This document shows, one piece after another, positions 15,599 through 23,365 of a DNA stretch of 26,022 nt. The notes beneath the pieces are model-generated. The model had not been told where the DNA came from and ran no database searches. It was given only the letters and a program-made list of their open reading frames with translations. Position 1 is the stretch's first letter; each line of letters starts with the position of its first letter. The DNA lies in the NCBI GenBank assembly GCA_964580995.1, contig CAZOMV010000085.1:1-26022 (forward strand), given 5' to 3'. This DNA is from JAKJEP01 sp964580995 (GTDB lineage: Bacteria; Planctomycetota; Phycisphaerae; Sedimentisphaerales; SM23-30). A program made the position numbers and the translations under genes.

Positions 15599-16315
15599 TT
15601 AACGGCGGCGACGCAGCAGTGCCAGTCCGCCCAGACTCATCAGAGTCATCGTGATCGGTTCGGGAGTAATCACAACATCCAGACCAATCTGATGACCGCC
15701 ATCGTCCACCACACCACTGACACCAAAATCAAGAGCAGCACCCTCGGCAAGCTGTAAAACTGCCGTGTAGGTTGACACGGACTCTTCCAGGGGCGCATCA
15801 AATTCGGTAAAACCGCTGACCTGATCCGCAAAAATCCCTGTACCATTGAGCCGAACAAATACATCCGTTGCCGTCCCGCTCATAACCCGGCTTTCCCAGG
15901 TGGCGGTAATGGTATAAGTACCATCTGCCGGAGCCGTCCAGCGAGCGGCCGTATCATCATCATAGTTGTTGGGATTCCAGTAAGCAGAATAGGGAGCCAT
16001 CAGGCATAACTGGCCAGGACGCCAGCTCATACCCGGAGCCCAGGTACCCTGGGTAAAGGTATTCGCGGTGTAATTCATGTTGACATTGCCATGGCCATCC
16101 GTATCACTCGGAGCCACAAACCAGTTCCTCAGAGTACCCGAATCACCGGTCCCATTATATAACGTCCAGGTCCCACTGGCACCACCGGCATAATACCCGT
16201 AGCTCCAGTCGCCATTGGGATTGCCATTGGAAATGGAAAAATCATCAACCAGATCCCACGCACTGGCCACACACGGAAGGGCCAAAACCATCAGTAAAGC
16301 TAACATCTTCTTCAT
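15599..16315 (-). CDS. PEP-CTERM sorting-domain protein (short paralogue)
   Basis: This 238-residue exported protein has a signal peptide (MKKMLALLMVLALPCVASA), one all-beta domain (about 20-215) rich in W, Y, N and D, and a C-terminal PEP-CTERM tail from residue 218: TPEPITM, a hydrophobic stretch, then RRRR. Such tails are processed by exosortase and retain proteins at the envelope. No exosortase is in this window. ATG 16315 is chosen because GGAGG is eight bases upstream, whereas ATG 16321 would be too close and ATG 16342 lies before the ribosome site. The domain is strongly similar to the N-terminal domain of the gene at 16522-18777, with shared runs such as WSYGYYAGGASGT, WFVAPSDTDGHGNVN and WAPGMSWRPGQ. 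The domain's function is unknown. Confidence 0.88.
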   Translation of the reverse strand: MKKMLALLMVLALPCVASAWDLVDDFSISNGNPNGDWSYGYYAGGASGTWTLYNGTGDSGTLRNWFVAPSDTDGHGNVNMNYTANTFTQGTWAPGMSWRPGQLCLMAPYSAYWNPNNYDDDTAARWTAPADGTYTITATWESRVMSGTATDVFVRLNGTGIFADQVSGFTEFDAPLEESVSTYTAVLQLAEGAALDFGVSGVVDDGGHQIGLDVVITPEPITMTLMSLGGLALLRRRR

Positions 16316-16328
16316 CTTCATTTCCTCC

Positions 16329-16360
16329 ATTGACAATAGCATTTTCCTCGCTTTGTCAAT
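16329..16360 (-). promoter_or_regulatory. Inverted repeat upstream of the PEP-CTERM gene start
   Basis: ATTGACAA (16329-16336) and TTGTCAAT (16353-16360) are perfect eight-base arms separated by 16 bases, abutting the GGAGG ribosome site. It could be an RNA hairpin influencing translation or a protein operator. TTGACA within it has no well-placed -10. Confidence 0.4.
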
Positions 16361-16467
16361 TGTTAAAAAAACCTAAAACTAACACTAAACACAACACACA
16401 CATAAAGATTCTCAAACCATTCTTCTCTCGTTTCTTTTCATCACCACCTTTCCCTGGTTGGGAGGAA

Positions 16468-16495
16468 ACCAGCCCGGCACATAAACCGGGCTGGT
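16468..16495 (-). terminator. Hairpin terminator after the LamG/dockerin gene
   Basis: ACCAGCCCGG (16468-16477) and CCGGGCTGGT (16486-16495) form a perfect ten-pair stem with an eight-base loop, 26 bp beyond the stop at 16522. The T tract on the minus side is poor (TTCCTCCC), so termination efficiency is uncertain, but the stem is strong. Confidence 0.65.
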
Positions 16496-16521
16496 CCCTG
16501 ATTTTTCCAAATCGTTACTAG

Positions 16522-18777
16522 TTATTCACCCTGCTCGCAGCCGGCATTGGCCGGATCGTTGCAACGCAGCCAATTCTGGGCAAACTGGGCAAAGTCTTCC
16601 AGGTTCACGTAGCAGTCCTGATTGAAATCCCAGAAGATATGCTCACGTCCCATGGCAGACAAATCGTCGCAATTCGGCGTATAGTCCGCCACCGTCAGAG
16701 TGAACTGACCGGCCATATCCGCCGAACCATCCGGACCGGAAAGGGCATGGGTACTCACACCCGATACGGCATCCTGCCTGGTCACTACATCAATGTTATA
16801 CACCGTCGGATGATAGACCTTCCAGTCAGTCAGGGTCACGGACAGATTCTTGTCGAAATCCTTATAGATCAGCGTACCCGCACCAGTAACGGTACTAATC
16901 GGCCAACCCATCGTCTGGGATTCATCGGCCAGGAACGTCGCACTGGTCTCACCGGGGTCCAGTTCATTGGCAAATACGGATATTCCATGTGACTTGCCAA
17001 GATCCTCGGCACTGTCAAAGAAGAAATTCATGCCGTAATAGAGTCCGGGATCCTCACCGGAGGTCGGACAAACCCAGCTAAAGGTATAACTCTGGCCCTT
17101 TTCCATGTTCTGGTAAATGCTCATGTTGTCATAGACATTCAGGGCGGCGAAATCGTTGGGATCCGTCAGGGCCGCAATTTCCGCTACCGTACCGGCGGAC
17201 AGGGCCACATCCCAGGCACCATCTTCCCACAAAGTGTTCCAGCGGGCATTTTCGCGAACCCAGCCGATTTCCGAAGTTCCGAAGAAGGTCAGAGCCGTTA
17301 AAGCCACCTTATCCGGATCCGGACCACCCAGACATTCACGATTCAAACCATATTTATTGGACAACTCATTCACGATGGTTTGGTGAGTCGCGTCAATATA
17401 ACCATCATAGACGCGGATTTCGGCGATATCACCCTTGAGGAACTGACTGCCGGTACCGGTGCCTAATGCACCCACGCTGGCCACCATGGCATCTGTATAG
17501 GTACTGCCGCCGTTGCCGGTCGCTTCCTGACAATCATTCACAAAAAGCTGTTTGGTCCAGGTTTGGGTAACAGCCGCACTGATCAAATAGTACCTGCCGG
17601 TATCGTCAATCGGGCCGCTCGACCGCATCTCCCCGCCGCTATTGGTCCAGAACTTGACATAGTCCGGCAGAACATCAGATACACCGACACTATAACCTCT
17701 TCCCGTTGCCGCATAGTCGGCCAGGAAAATCTGGCTGGTATTCACCGTCTGATTCAGTTTGCCTACCACATAGATCGTGTAAGTACCTAAATCCAGCGGA
17801 GGGGTATCATTGGGATCTTCCGGATCCAAAAATTTCGCCTGGTCATTGGGTTCGGTCATATTATAGATGACCATCCCGTCATTCCCGTCAAACCGAATCA
17901 CATCGAAAACCCCGTCCGTTTTCAGAATGGGGGTTCCCCACTTGGTCGTAGCATCCAACAGCCCGGCCGCGGACTGATCTTCCCACAATCCCACGGTATC
18001 GCCGTCCACCAGAGTCACACTTGGCCGATTGGGATCTTTCACACCCACACCGGCATCCAGCTTCATCACCAGATTCATCGTCGGTTCGGGAAGCTCACCG
18101 GGAGCAACGGTCAGTGTTAATCCAACCTGATGACCACCATCATTAACAACACCACTGACACCGAAATCAACCGCATCACCGGCATTGAGGGACAAAACGT
18201 TGGAATAATTGGCCAGCGCCGGAGCCGGAGCCGGAGCCGTTTCGGCAAAACCGGATATCTGGTCACTAAAAACCTGGCTGCCGTTCACCCGGACAAATAC
18301 ATCCGTTGCAGTACCAGTCATGACCCGGTTTTCCCATTCCGCCGTGAATTGATAAGATCCTGCAGAGGGAACCGTAAAGCGGACTGCCGTATCATCATCA
18401 TAATAGTTTGGATTCCAGTTAGCAGAATAGGGTGCCATTAAGCATACCTGTCCGGGACGCCAGCTCATACCGGGAGCCCAGGTGGCCTGAGAAAAGGTAT
18501 TCACAGTAATATTCTTGTTAACATTACCATGGCCATCCGTATCACTAGGAGCCACAAACCAGTTGATCAGCGGAGACGCCGTACCGGCAGAGTGTCCGCC
18601 GTATAAAGTAAAGGTACCCGATGCCCCGCCGGCATAATAACCATACGACCAGAGACCATTTGGATTGCCGCTGGTGACGGAAAAATCAGCTACCATATCC
18701 CAAGTCTGGGCTTGTGTCATTCCCGCAAGAACAAACGCCATTAAAATCGCTAAAAAACCAACCTGTCTTTTTTTCAT
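16522..18777 (-). CDS. Secreted LamG-like protein with dockerin-like tail (long paralogue)
   Basis: This 751-residue exported protein has a signal peptide (about 1-23). Residues 25-228 are the same domain as in the short PEP-CTERM paralogue. At 229-237 comes LPEPTMNLV, resembling the PEP motif that ends the short paralogue. Residues about 235-485 are a concanavalin/LamG-like domain (KLDAGVGV to GDIAEIRVYDG and NKYGL). Residues about 500-700 are an unrecognised beta domain. The tail, from about 715, is a single EF-hand dockerin-like repeat (DFNQDCYVNLEDF, AQNWL) that should bind calcium. ATG 18777 has AGGAG seven bases before it; the longer frame from 18894 encodes no signal peptide. It probably binds glycan or other surface ligands. 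There is no enzyme signature. Confidence 0.85.
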   Translation of the reverse strand: MKKRQVGFLAILMAFVLAGMTQAQTWDMVADFSVTSGNPNGLWSYGYYAGGASGTFTLYGGHSAGTASPLINWFVAPSDTDGHGNVNKNITVNTFSQATWAPGMSWRPGQVCLMAPYSANWNPNYYDDDTAVRFTVPSAGSYQFTAEWENRVMTGTATDVFVRVNGSQVFSDQISGFAETAPAPAPALANYSNVLSLNAGDAVDFGVSGVVNDGGHQVGLTLTVAPGELPEPTMNLVMKLDAGVGVKDPNRPSVTLVDGDTVGLWEDQSAAGLLDATTKWGTPILKTDGVFDVIRFDGNDGMVIYNMTEPNDQAKFLDPEDPNDTPPLDLGTYTIYVVGKLNQTVNTSQIFLADYAATGRGYSVGVSDVLPDYVKFWTNSGGEMRSSGPIDDTGRYYLISAAVTQTWTKQLFVNDCQEATGNGGSTYTDAMVASVGALGTGTGSQFLKGDIAEIRVYDGYIDATHQTIVNELSNKYGLNRECLGGPDPDKVALTALTFFGTSEIGWVRENARWNTLWEDGAWDVALSAGTVAEIAALTDPNDFAALNVYDNMSIYQNMEKGQSYTFSWVCPTSGEDPGLYYGMNFFFDSAEDLGKSHGISVFANELDPGETSATFLADESQTMGWPISTVTGAGTLIYKDFDKNLSVTLTDWKVYHPTVYNIDVVTRQDAVSGVSTHALSGPDGSADMAGQFTLTVADYTPNCDDLSAMGREHIFWDFNQDCYVNLEDFAQFAQNWLRCNDPANAGCEQGE

Positions 18778-18964
18778 GTGCTTTCTCCTAAACAAAAAAC
18801 TACAATTTTGATCAAAACCATCCTTGTCCCTGGTTCGCACAATACACGTTTCCCAGGTACAATACACCACACGTTTCCACTTCCCGCAATCCATCGCGGG
18901 ATTATAGTATCCAGAACATCGGTCACAGCCATCCGGATACCATACGAATAAACTTCACCTCCTT
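18778..18964 (-). promoter_or_regulatory. Leader and -10 region of the LamG/dockerin gene
   Basis: TATAAT on the minus strand (plus 18901-18906) is a likely -10 without a good -35, giving a leader of about 117 bases. The leader carries a small TCCCGC/GCGGGA hairpin near its 5' end and a direct repeat of ACACGTTTCC (18844-18853, 18869-18878), each copy with an adjacent ACAATACAC block. Upstream, AAGGAGGTGAAG (plus 18953-18964) is a near-perfect ribosome binding sequence with no ORF of useful length at normal spacing. Confidence 0.4.
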
Positions 18965-18989
18965 TCCACTGGATCTTACGGGTACAGCC

Positions 18990-19026
18990 AGGTGATTTTT
19001 GATTTGCTTTTTTTAGAAAATCACCT
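18990..19026. repeat. Long inverted repeat
   Basis: AGGTGATTTT (18990-18999) and AAAATCACCT (19017-19026) are perfect ten-base arms around 17 bases. The AGGTGAT core also occurs inside the palindrome at the promoter of the neighbouring FCD regulator (20182-20198), so it may be a distal binding site for that protein. This is inference. Confidence 0.45.
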
Positions 19027-19038
19027 TAAAATGAGGAT

Positions 19039-19122
19039 GTGGTTGTCGGAATCATAAAAAAACCGGCAACTTACCCGAGGGCCGGCGTAAACTCGCCAAA
19101 GTACACCGCCGGCTCTCTTTTT
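19039..19122 (+). ncRNA. Candidate small RNA with terminator
   Basis: TTGCTT (19004-19009), 17 bp, TAAAAT (19027-19032) could start a plus-strand transcript at about 19039. It runs 84 nt to a hairpin, GAGGGCCGGCG/CGCCGGCTCTC (19077-19087, 19107-19117), followed by TTTTT (19118-19122). No plus-strand gene lies upstream to need this terminator. On the minus strand an alternative CCGGC/GCCGG stem followed by seven T (19056-19085) could end the FCD regulator transcript, so a bidirectional terminator is the alternative. Confidence 0.35.
19056..19122. terminator. Hairpin with T runs on both sides (bidirectional terminator)
   Basis: The plus strand has an 11-pair GC-rich stem and TTTTT. The minus strand has a competing five-pair stem before a seven-T run. 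The two stems share CCGGC at 19081-19087 and cannot coexist. It lies about 120 bp beyond the stop of the regulator at 19244. Confidence 0.6.
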
Positions 19123-19243
19123 CATGCTGTAATCAATTCCTGATTGAATCTAACCTATAAAACAATTTACTGTAATTTGTCTTTTCAGTTACCTCCTTCA
19201 TTTTATCTTATAGATGACATTATGACCAGTCTTCTTCCGCTTA

Positions 19244-20068
19244 TCAAAATAACGATTCCTCAACAAACTCTTTCTGGATAATATGATTGGCATGCAGGAA
19301 CCTCCAGCCCACAATCAGATGCTGTTTCATGGCCCGGGCCGCCCCTTTGCTATCCCTGGCCACTACCGAATCATAAATCTGCTGATGATACAATAATACT
19401 TCATCATCGTTGGACGCCGATTGCACCCACATCACGGTATCAAATAACAGACCGGACATAATGGAACTAATGATTGACAAGACGTCATTTCCACATTCAT
19501 CCGCCAAAATCTTATGAAAATCCCGGTCCGCATCCCGCAATTCCTTCCGACCCGGCTTATTCATATTCTCCTTCATCCTTTGCAGAGACTGCCGCAAACG
19601 CTCCAGTCCTTCTGGGGAGATATTCTCTGCCGCCTTGTAGGCAATCAATGGCTCATGCACCAACCGGGTCTCCATGATCTGCTCTATATTGCTGATCCCC
19701 GCAAATTTCTCCAGTAGTGGGGACAAAAAACCCAAACTGCTCTTCGGCTCAAATCGATCGATATACCACCCAATCCCATGTTTCGATTTCAGCACCCCCA
19801 GCGCTTGCAGCACAATCAACGCCTCACGCAGCGAGCAGTTCCCTACCCCCATCATCGCACATAACTCCTTTTGCGGAGGCAATTTATCCCCTTCCCGCAA
19901 ACCAGTATCTTTGATGTACTGCAAAATGTTAGGAACGATTCGATCCGCCAATTTCGTACTATTCAGCAATTCATGATAAGAAACTTTTGGGCCACCCGGA
20001 GTAATCGAATACCCATGACTAATTTTCTGCTGATTTTGCTTGGCGCCTAACTCAACGGATCCCTTCAT
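19244..20068 (-). CDS. GntR-family (FadR/FCD subfamily) transcriptional regulator
   Basis: This 274-residue cytoplasmic regulator has a winged helix-turn-helix at about residues 38-108 (GDKLPPQKELCAMMGVG, LREALIVLQALGVL) and an FCD domain at about 125-260 with ligand-site residues in DRDFHKILADECGND, YHQQIYDSV and MKQHLIVGW. About 30 extra residues precede the DNA-binding domain. ATG 20068 has AAAGG seven bases upstream. It is paralogous to the regulator at 1476-2198 (KLGIGWY/GTGWY turn and FCD order conserved). A palindrome lies on its own promoter, so autorepression is likely. The neighbouring secreted LamG protein gene, same strand and 466 bp downstream, is a possible target. Confidence 0.92.
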   Translation of the reverse strand: MKGSVELGAKQNQQKISHGYSITPGGPKVSYHELLNSTKLADRIVPNILQYIKDTGLREGDKLPPQKELCAMMGVGNCSLREALIVLQALGVLKSKHGIGWYIDRFEPKSSLGFLSPLLEKFAGISNIEQIMETRLVHEPLIAYKAAENISPEGLERLRQSLQRMKENMNKPGRKELRDADRDFHKILADECGNDVLSIISSIMSGLLFDTVMWVQSASNDDEVLLYHQQIYDSVVARDSKGAARAMKQHLIVGWRFLHANHIIQKEFVEESLF

Positions 20069-20181
20069 CGCTTAACCTTTCCTTTTTCGGCTTCATTCGA
20101 TCTATTTGGGTTAATATGGATCAATCACACTTTCTCGATCCTCTGTTACTTGAAATATATCTTTTCAGTCTCAATATCAGT

Positions 20182-20226
20182 TATCAGATCACCTGATATC
20201 ATACTAAAATATATATCTCTTTGCAA
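20182..20226 (-). promoter_or_regulatory. Promoter and probable autoregulatory operator of the FCD regulator
   Basis: On the minus strand TTGCAA (20221-20226), 17 bp, TATGAT (20198-20203) form the promoter. Immediately downstream, TATCAG-ATCAC-CTGATA (20182-20198) is a palindrome with six-base arms and a five-base centre, covering the start of transcription, with a further ATATCAG at 20174-20180. Dimeric GntR/FCD proteins bind short palindromes of this size. Confidence 0.6.
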
Positions 20227-20587
20227 GAAAAAATATATATATTAATATTTTCTTGGATTCTATGCGTGATATCCAACCTGTAAAATCGTATCTATCTTTA
20301 TTTAAACCACTTATAACTATATCACCCAACCACTAGCCATCCTGCATGCCTCCCGCCTCTATAAAAACCATTCGTTCAAAACTTCGTTTTTCACCCTGTT
20401 TACTTTGCCTGTGAAAATATTATCTGACCCACCCTGCCTGAATCCTCCTGACTAAAAATCTCATCAATTTATTGCCATAACCATAAAATAATATTGAAAA
20501 TTATCTCACCTTTTGGAATCATTTGCGATATTGTTCTTAAGGTGTGTGGCTTTTGTGTTTCTCATTCAATTAGTAATAGGCAAAAAA
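20227..20587. other. Gene-free stretch upstream of the MltA gene
   Basis: This is an AT-rich stretch with alternating AT runs near 20230-20250. It should hold the promoter of the plus-strand lytic transglycosylase gene, but no convincing -35/-10 pair was found. No RNA gene or repeat was recognised. Confidence 0.5.
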
Positions 20588-21766
20588 ATGAAAAAGACTA
20601 TCCTACTATTCCTGGCGTTATCCATTACCGCATCCTTTATCACCGGCTGTAAAACCAAACCCGCCGAACCCCCCTATGACAATCCTCTGAATCCCGGAGA
20701 GTTAGCCTTGCGAAAGATTACGGATCCCACCCTGATCCCGGAATTCAACTTCAATCCCAAAGACCTCAGCAAAGCCATCGACTTCAGCCTGGACTATCTC
20801 AGCAAACCCTCCAGCCAGAAATATTATCCCTACGGCGCCATCACCCATGACCAGACCGTACAAAGCCTCAAGGAATTCCAGAATATCCTCAGCACCAGTA
20901 AAAACGCTCAGGATTTTAACAACCTCATTCGCCAGAAATTCGACGTTTATGAATCCGTCGGCTGCGATAACGAAGGCACCGTCCTGTTCACCGGCTATTA
21001 CACCCCTATCTTCGACGGTTCCTTTACTCCCGGCGGCAAATTTGTCTATCCCCTCTACAAACAGCCCGCCGACCTGGCCAAAGGTCCGGACGGTGAAATC
21101 CTCGGACGTAAAAATCCGGACGGTTCCACTTCGGAATACCCCCCACGCCGTGTGATTGAAAAATCCGGCATGCTGAGCGGCAGCGAATTAGTCTGGCTCT
21201 CTGATCCCTTTGAAGTCTATATCGCCCACGTCCAGGGTTCCGCTAAAATCAAATTGGCCGACGGTAAAATCGTCACCATCGGCTACGCCGCCAACAACGG
21301 CCATGAATATGTCAGCGTCGCCAGAGAACTCGTCAAGGACAATAAAATCCCCGCCGATGAGATTTCCCTCGGTGCCATGATCGACTATTTCAAAAAACAC
21401 AAAGACGAGGTCGAACCCTACGTCCTGCGTAATCCCCGCTTCGTCTTCTTCCGTGAGGAGCAAGGCTCCCCCCGAGGCAGCCTGAACGTGCCCGTCACAC
21501 CCATGCGAACCATCGCCACCGACAAAACGATTTTTCCCCGCGGCGGCCTGGCCTATGTCGCCACCACCCTGCCTCAAATCCGGGGGACCGCCATTGAAAA
21601 CACCGACTATGGTGACTTTGCCCTCGATCAGGACACTGGCGGCGCCATTCGGGCAGCCGGCAGATGCGATGTCTATATGGGAGTCGGTTCCCTGGCCGGC
21701 AAACTCGCCGGTAAAACCTATCAGGAAGGCAGACTCTATTACCTCTTCCTCAAGCAGGCCAATTAA
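20588..21766 (+). CDS. mltA: Membrane-bound lytic murein transglycosylase A
   Basis: The predicted product is a 392-residue lipoprotein with signal MKKTILLFLALSITASFITGC and lipobox ITGC (lipidated Cys21). MltA enzymes cleave the beta-1,4 bond between MurNAc and GlcNAc in peptidoglycan, forming 1,6-anhydro products. Family features are visible: FTGYYTP and FVYPLYKQP in the first domain, QGSAKIKLADGK and GYAANNGHEYVSVAREL of the double-psi barrel, and near the end LDQDTGGAIRAAGRCDVYMG, which carries the catalytic Asp of the D-x-GGAI-x-R-x-D pattern. A frame is open 25 codons upstream to ATG 20513, but ATG 20588 starts a standard lipoprotein signal. Its ribosome site is weak (AATAGG). The gene is alone on its strand and convergent with the radical SAM gene. 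Confidence 0.93.
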   Translation: MKKTILLFLALSITASFITGCKTKPAEPPYDNPLNPGELALRKITDPTLIPEFNFNPKDLSKAIDFSLDYLSKPSSQKYYPYGAITHDQTVQSLKEFQNILSTSKNAQDFNNLIRQKFDVYESVGCDNEGTVLFTGYYTPIFDGSFTPGGKFVYPLYKQPADLAKGPDGEILGRKNPDGSTSEYPPRRVIEKSGMLSGSELVWLSDPFEVYIAHVQGSAKIKLADGKIVTIGYAANNGHEYVSVARELVKDNKIPADEISLGAMIDYFKKHKDEVEPYVLRNPRFVFFREEQGSPRGSLNVPVTPMRTIATDKTIFPRGGLAYVATTLPQIRGTAIENTDYGDFALDQDTGGAIRAAGRCDVYMGVGSLAGKLAGKTYQEGRLYYLFLKQAN

Positions 21767-21827
21767 GACGCCAGCGTCAAAAGCTCGTCGTCCCCTTGTT
21801 ATCGGAGAGCCAGAGCTGTTTTTGGAA

Positions 21828-21846
21828 GCCAAAATCGACTTTTGGC
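21828..21846. terminator. Hairpin between convergent genes
   Basis: GCCAAAA (21828-21834), TCGAC, TTTTGGC (21840-21846) form a perfect seven-pair stem in the 115-bp gap between the convergent genes ending at 21766 and 21882. Neither side has a clean T tract, so it is a weak candidate for a shared terminator. Confidence 0.4.
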
Positions 21847-21881
21847 GGTTCCGTCAATTAACGCGCAGATAGCCAACGTGA

Positions 21882-23270
21882 TTACCGCCGGCAATGGCCC
21901 AATATCGGATCCTTTTCGATAAACCGTTCCCATTGCGCCATCGCATCCAGCATCGCCTTGCCCCGCTTGCAGTCCTCGATGCTCATCTTGCCCGCCCGGA
22001 CCAGATCGTAATAGGGTCCTGTATTCGTCTGACGGTACAGCTCCGAAAAATTCTGATAGAACTTCTCCCGCGGCAGGCGCGTCGGCAAAACCGCGTGCAT
22101 TGTGTCAAAGCAGGAATAATCCCGCGTCAGCAGATCCCCCAGCCGCTCCCGATACAAACTCGTACCCGGCAAGGGCGTCAGGATCGTAAATTGCGTATGC
22201 GTGATCTGCTTCTGATTCACATACTCGCGCAGCAGTTTGAAATCCTCCTCATCCCATTCCGGATCCACAATAAACGCCCCCCATATAATCACACCATGCT
22301 CCTGCAGAATCTCAATTGCCCGGTTGTTCGTCGCCACGCTGCTGGACTTATTCACATTCTTGAGCGTTTCTTCCGACCCCCCTTCCAACCCCAGCAGCAC
22401 CGCATACAAACCGATCTCCACCCACTTCGCCACCAGTTCCGGATGCTGAACGATCGAATCCGTCCGGCACTCCATCGAAAACCGTTTCGTAATCCCTGCC
22501 GCTTTGATCCGATCCGCAATCGCATTTTCCCGCCGGTAGTTCAGCAGAAAATTATCATCCACAAAGGTTATATGATCTGTTGGAATCGTGGCAATCTCCG
22601 CCAGGATCCGATCCGGGGCCATCTGATTAATACGACCATGATAAAACTCATGCACACTGCAAAAATTACACCGGTACGGACACCCCCGCGACGTCGCCAC
22701 CGAGGTATCCGGACGATCAAACAGAAAGAAATATTCTTCCCGATACATTTCCGTAAGATCCCGGCGCGGCAGCGGCAGCCGGTTCATATCTACCCTGCCA
22801 TCAGGCTCCCGGTTACGAACAAACTGACCATCCCGGTCTTGCCAGAGGATCCCCTCCACCTCTGACAATCCCCGCCGGTCCGCCACCGCCTGCACCAACT
22901 GGGGGAATATCAGTTCCGCCTCCCCCAGCACCACCGCATCCACTTCCGGGATAAAAAAATCTACCGGCAGCAAGGTGACATGATGGCCACCCACCACGGT
23001 AAATATCTCCGGTGAAAATTGCTTGACCTGCCGCAAAACATCCTGCGCGGCATAAACCTCTGGAGTTAAAGCAGTAACAGCCACCATCTCCGGCCAGAAT
23101 TTCCGCAGCACCCCATCCAGATTCCCATCCACCCGCATATCCAGTATCCGCACATCATGCTCGGGTACCGTCGCCGCCACCATCTCCAAATGCAGTGGTT
23201 CCGGCATTGCCACCAATCGAAAACCGATCCCCTCACTCAAATATTCTGGCTGAACTAATAATATTCGCAA
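21882..23270 (-). CDS. B12-binding-domain radical SAM enzyme
   Basis: This 462-residue cytoplasmic iron-sulfur enzyme has an N-terminal cobalamin-binding-type Rossmann domain (about 1-140, MRILLVQPEYLSEG, VVGGHHVTLLP, VVLGEAE), then a radical SAM barrel with the 4Fe-4S cysteines C197, C201 and C204 in SRGCPYRCNFCS, FVDDNF, and LGLEGGSEE for SAM contacts. The Asp-x-His-x-x-Gly motif of classical B12 domains is not evident. Class B radical SAM proteins include methylases such as the hopanoid C-3 methylase HpnR and BchE-like cyclases. HpnR-like function is possible but not shown, and no hopanoid genes are nearby. The start codon is TTG at 23270 with GGAG seven bases upstream, and no in-frame ATG lies near it. 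It has its own promoter. Confidence 0.88.
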   Translation of the reverse strand: MRILLVQPEYLSEGIGFRLVAMPEPLHLEMVAATVPEHDVRILDMRVDGNLDGVLRKFWPEMVAVTALTPEVYAAQDVLRQVKQFSPEIFTVVGGHHVTLLPVDFFIPEVDAVVLGEAELIFPQLVQAVADRRGLSEVEGILWQDRDGQFVRNREPDGRVDMNRLPLPRRDLTEMYREEYFFLFDRPDTSVATSRGCPYRCNFCSVHEFYHGRINQMAPDRILAEIATIPTDHITFVDDNFLLNYRRENAIADRIKAAGITKRFSMECRTDSIVQHPELVAKWVEIGLYAVLLGLEGGSEETLKNVNKSSSVATNNRAIEILQEHGVIIWGAFIVDPEWDEEDFKLLREYVNQKQITHTQFTILTPLPGTSLYRERLGDLLTRDYSCFDTMHAVLPTRLPREKFYQNFSELYRQTNTGPYYDLVRAGKMSIEDCKRGKAMLDAMAQWERFIEKDPILGHCRR

Positions 23271-23337
23271 TATTTCGCTCCATCTTATACCTGTGGCCGC
23301 TCAATACAACCACACTCCTATTTACTTCATACAAAGG

Positions 23338-23365
23338 ATTATAGCCTAATTATCAAATAAAGCAA
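23338..23365 (-). promoter_or_regulatory. Promoter of the radical SAM gene
   Basis: On the minus strand TTGCTT (23360-23365), a 16-bp spacer and TATAAT (23338-23343) predict a leader of about 60 bases before the TTG start. Confidence 0.55.

Noticed and set aside
21894..22865. 323-codon open frame antisense to the radical SAM gene
   Set aside because: It is rich in Arg, His and Pro, without motifs, and fully inside a convincing gene on the other strand.
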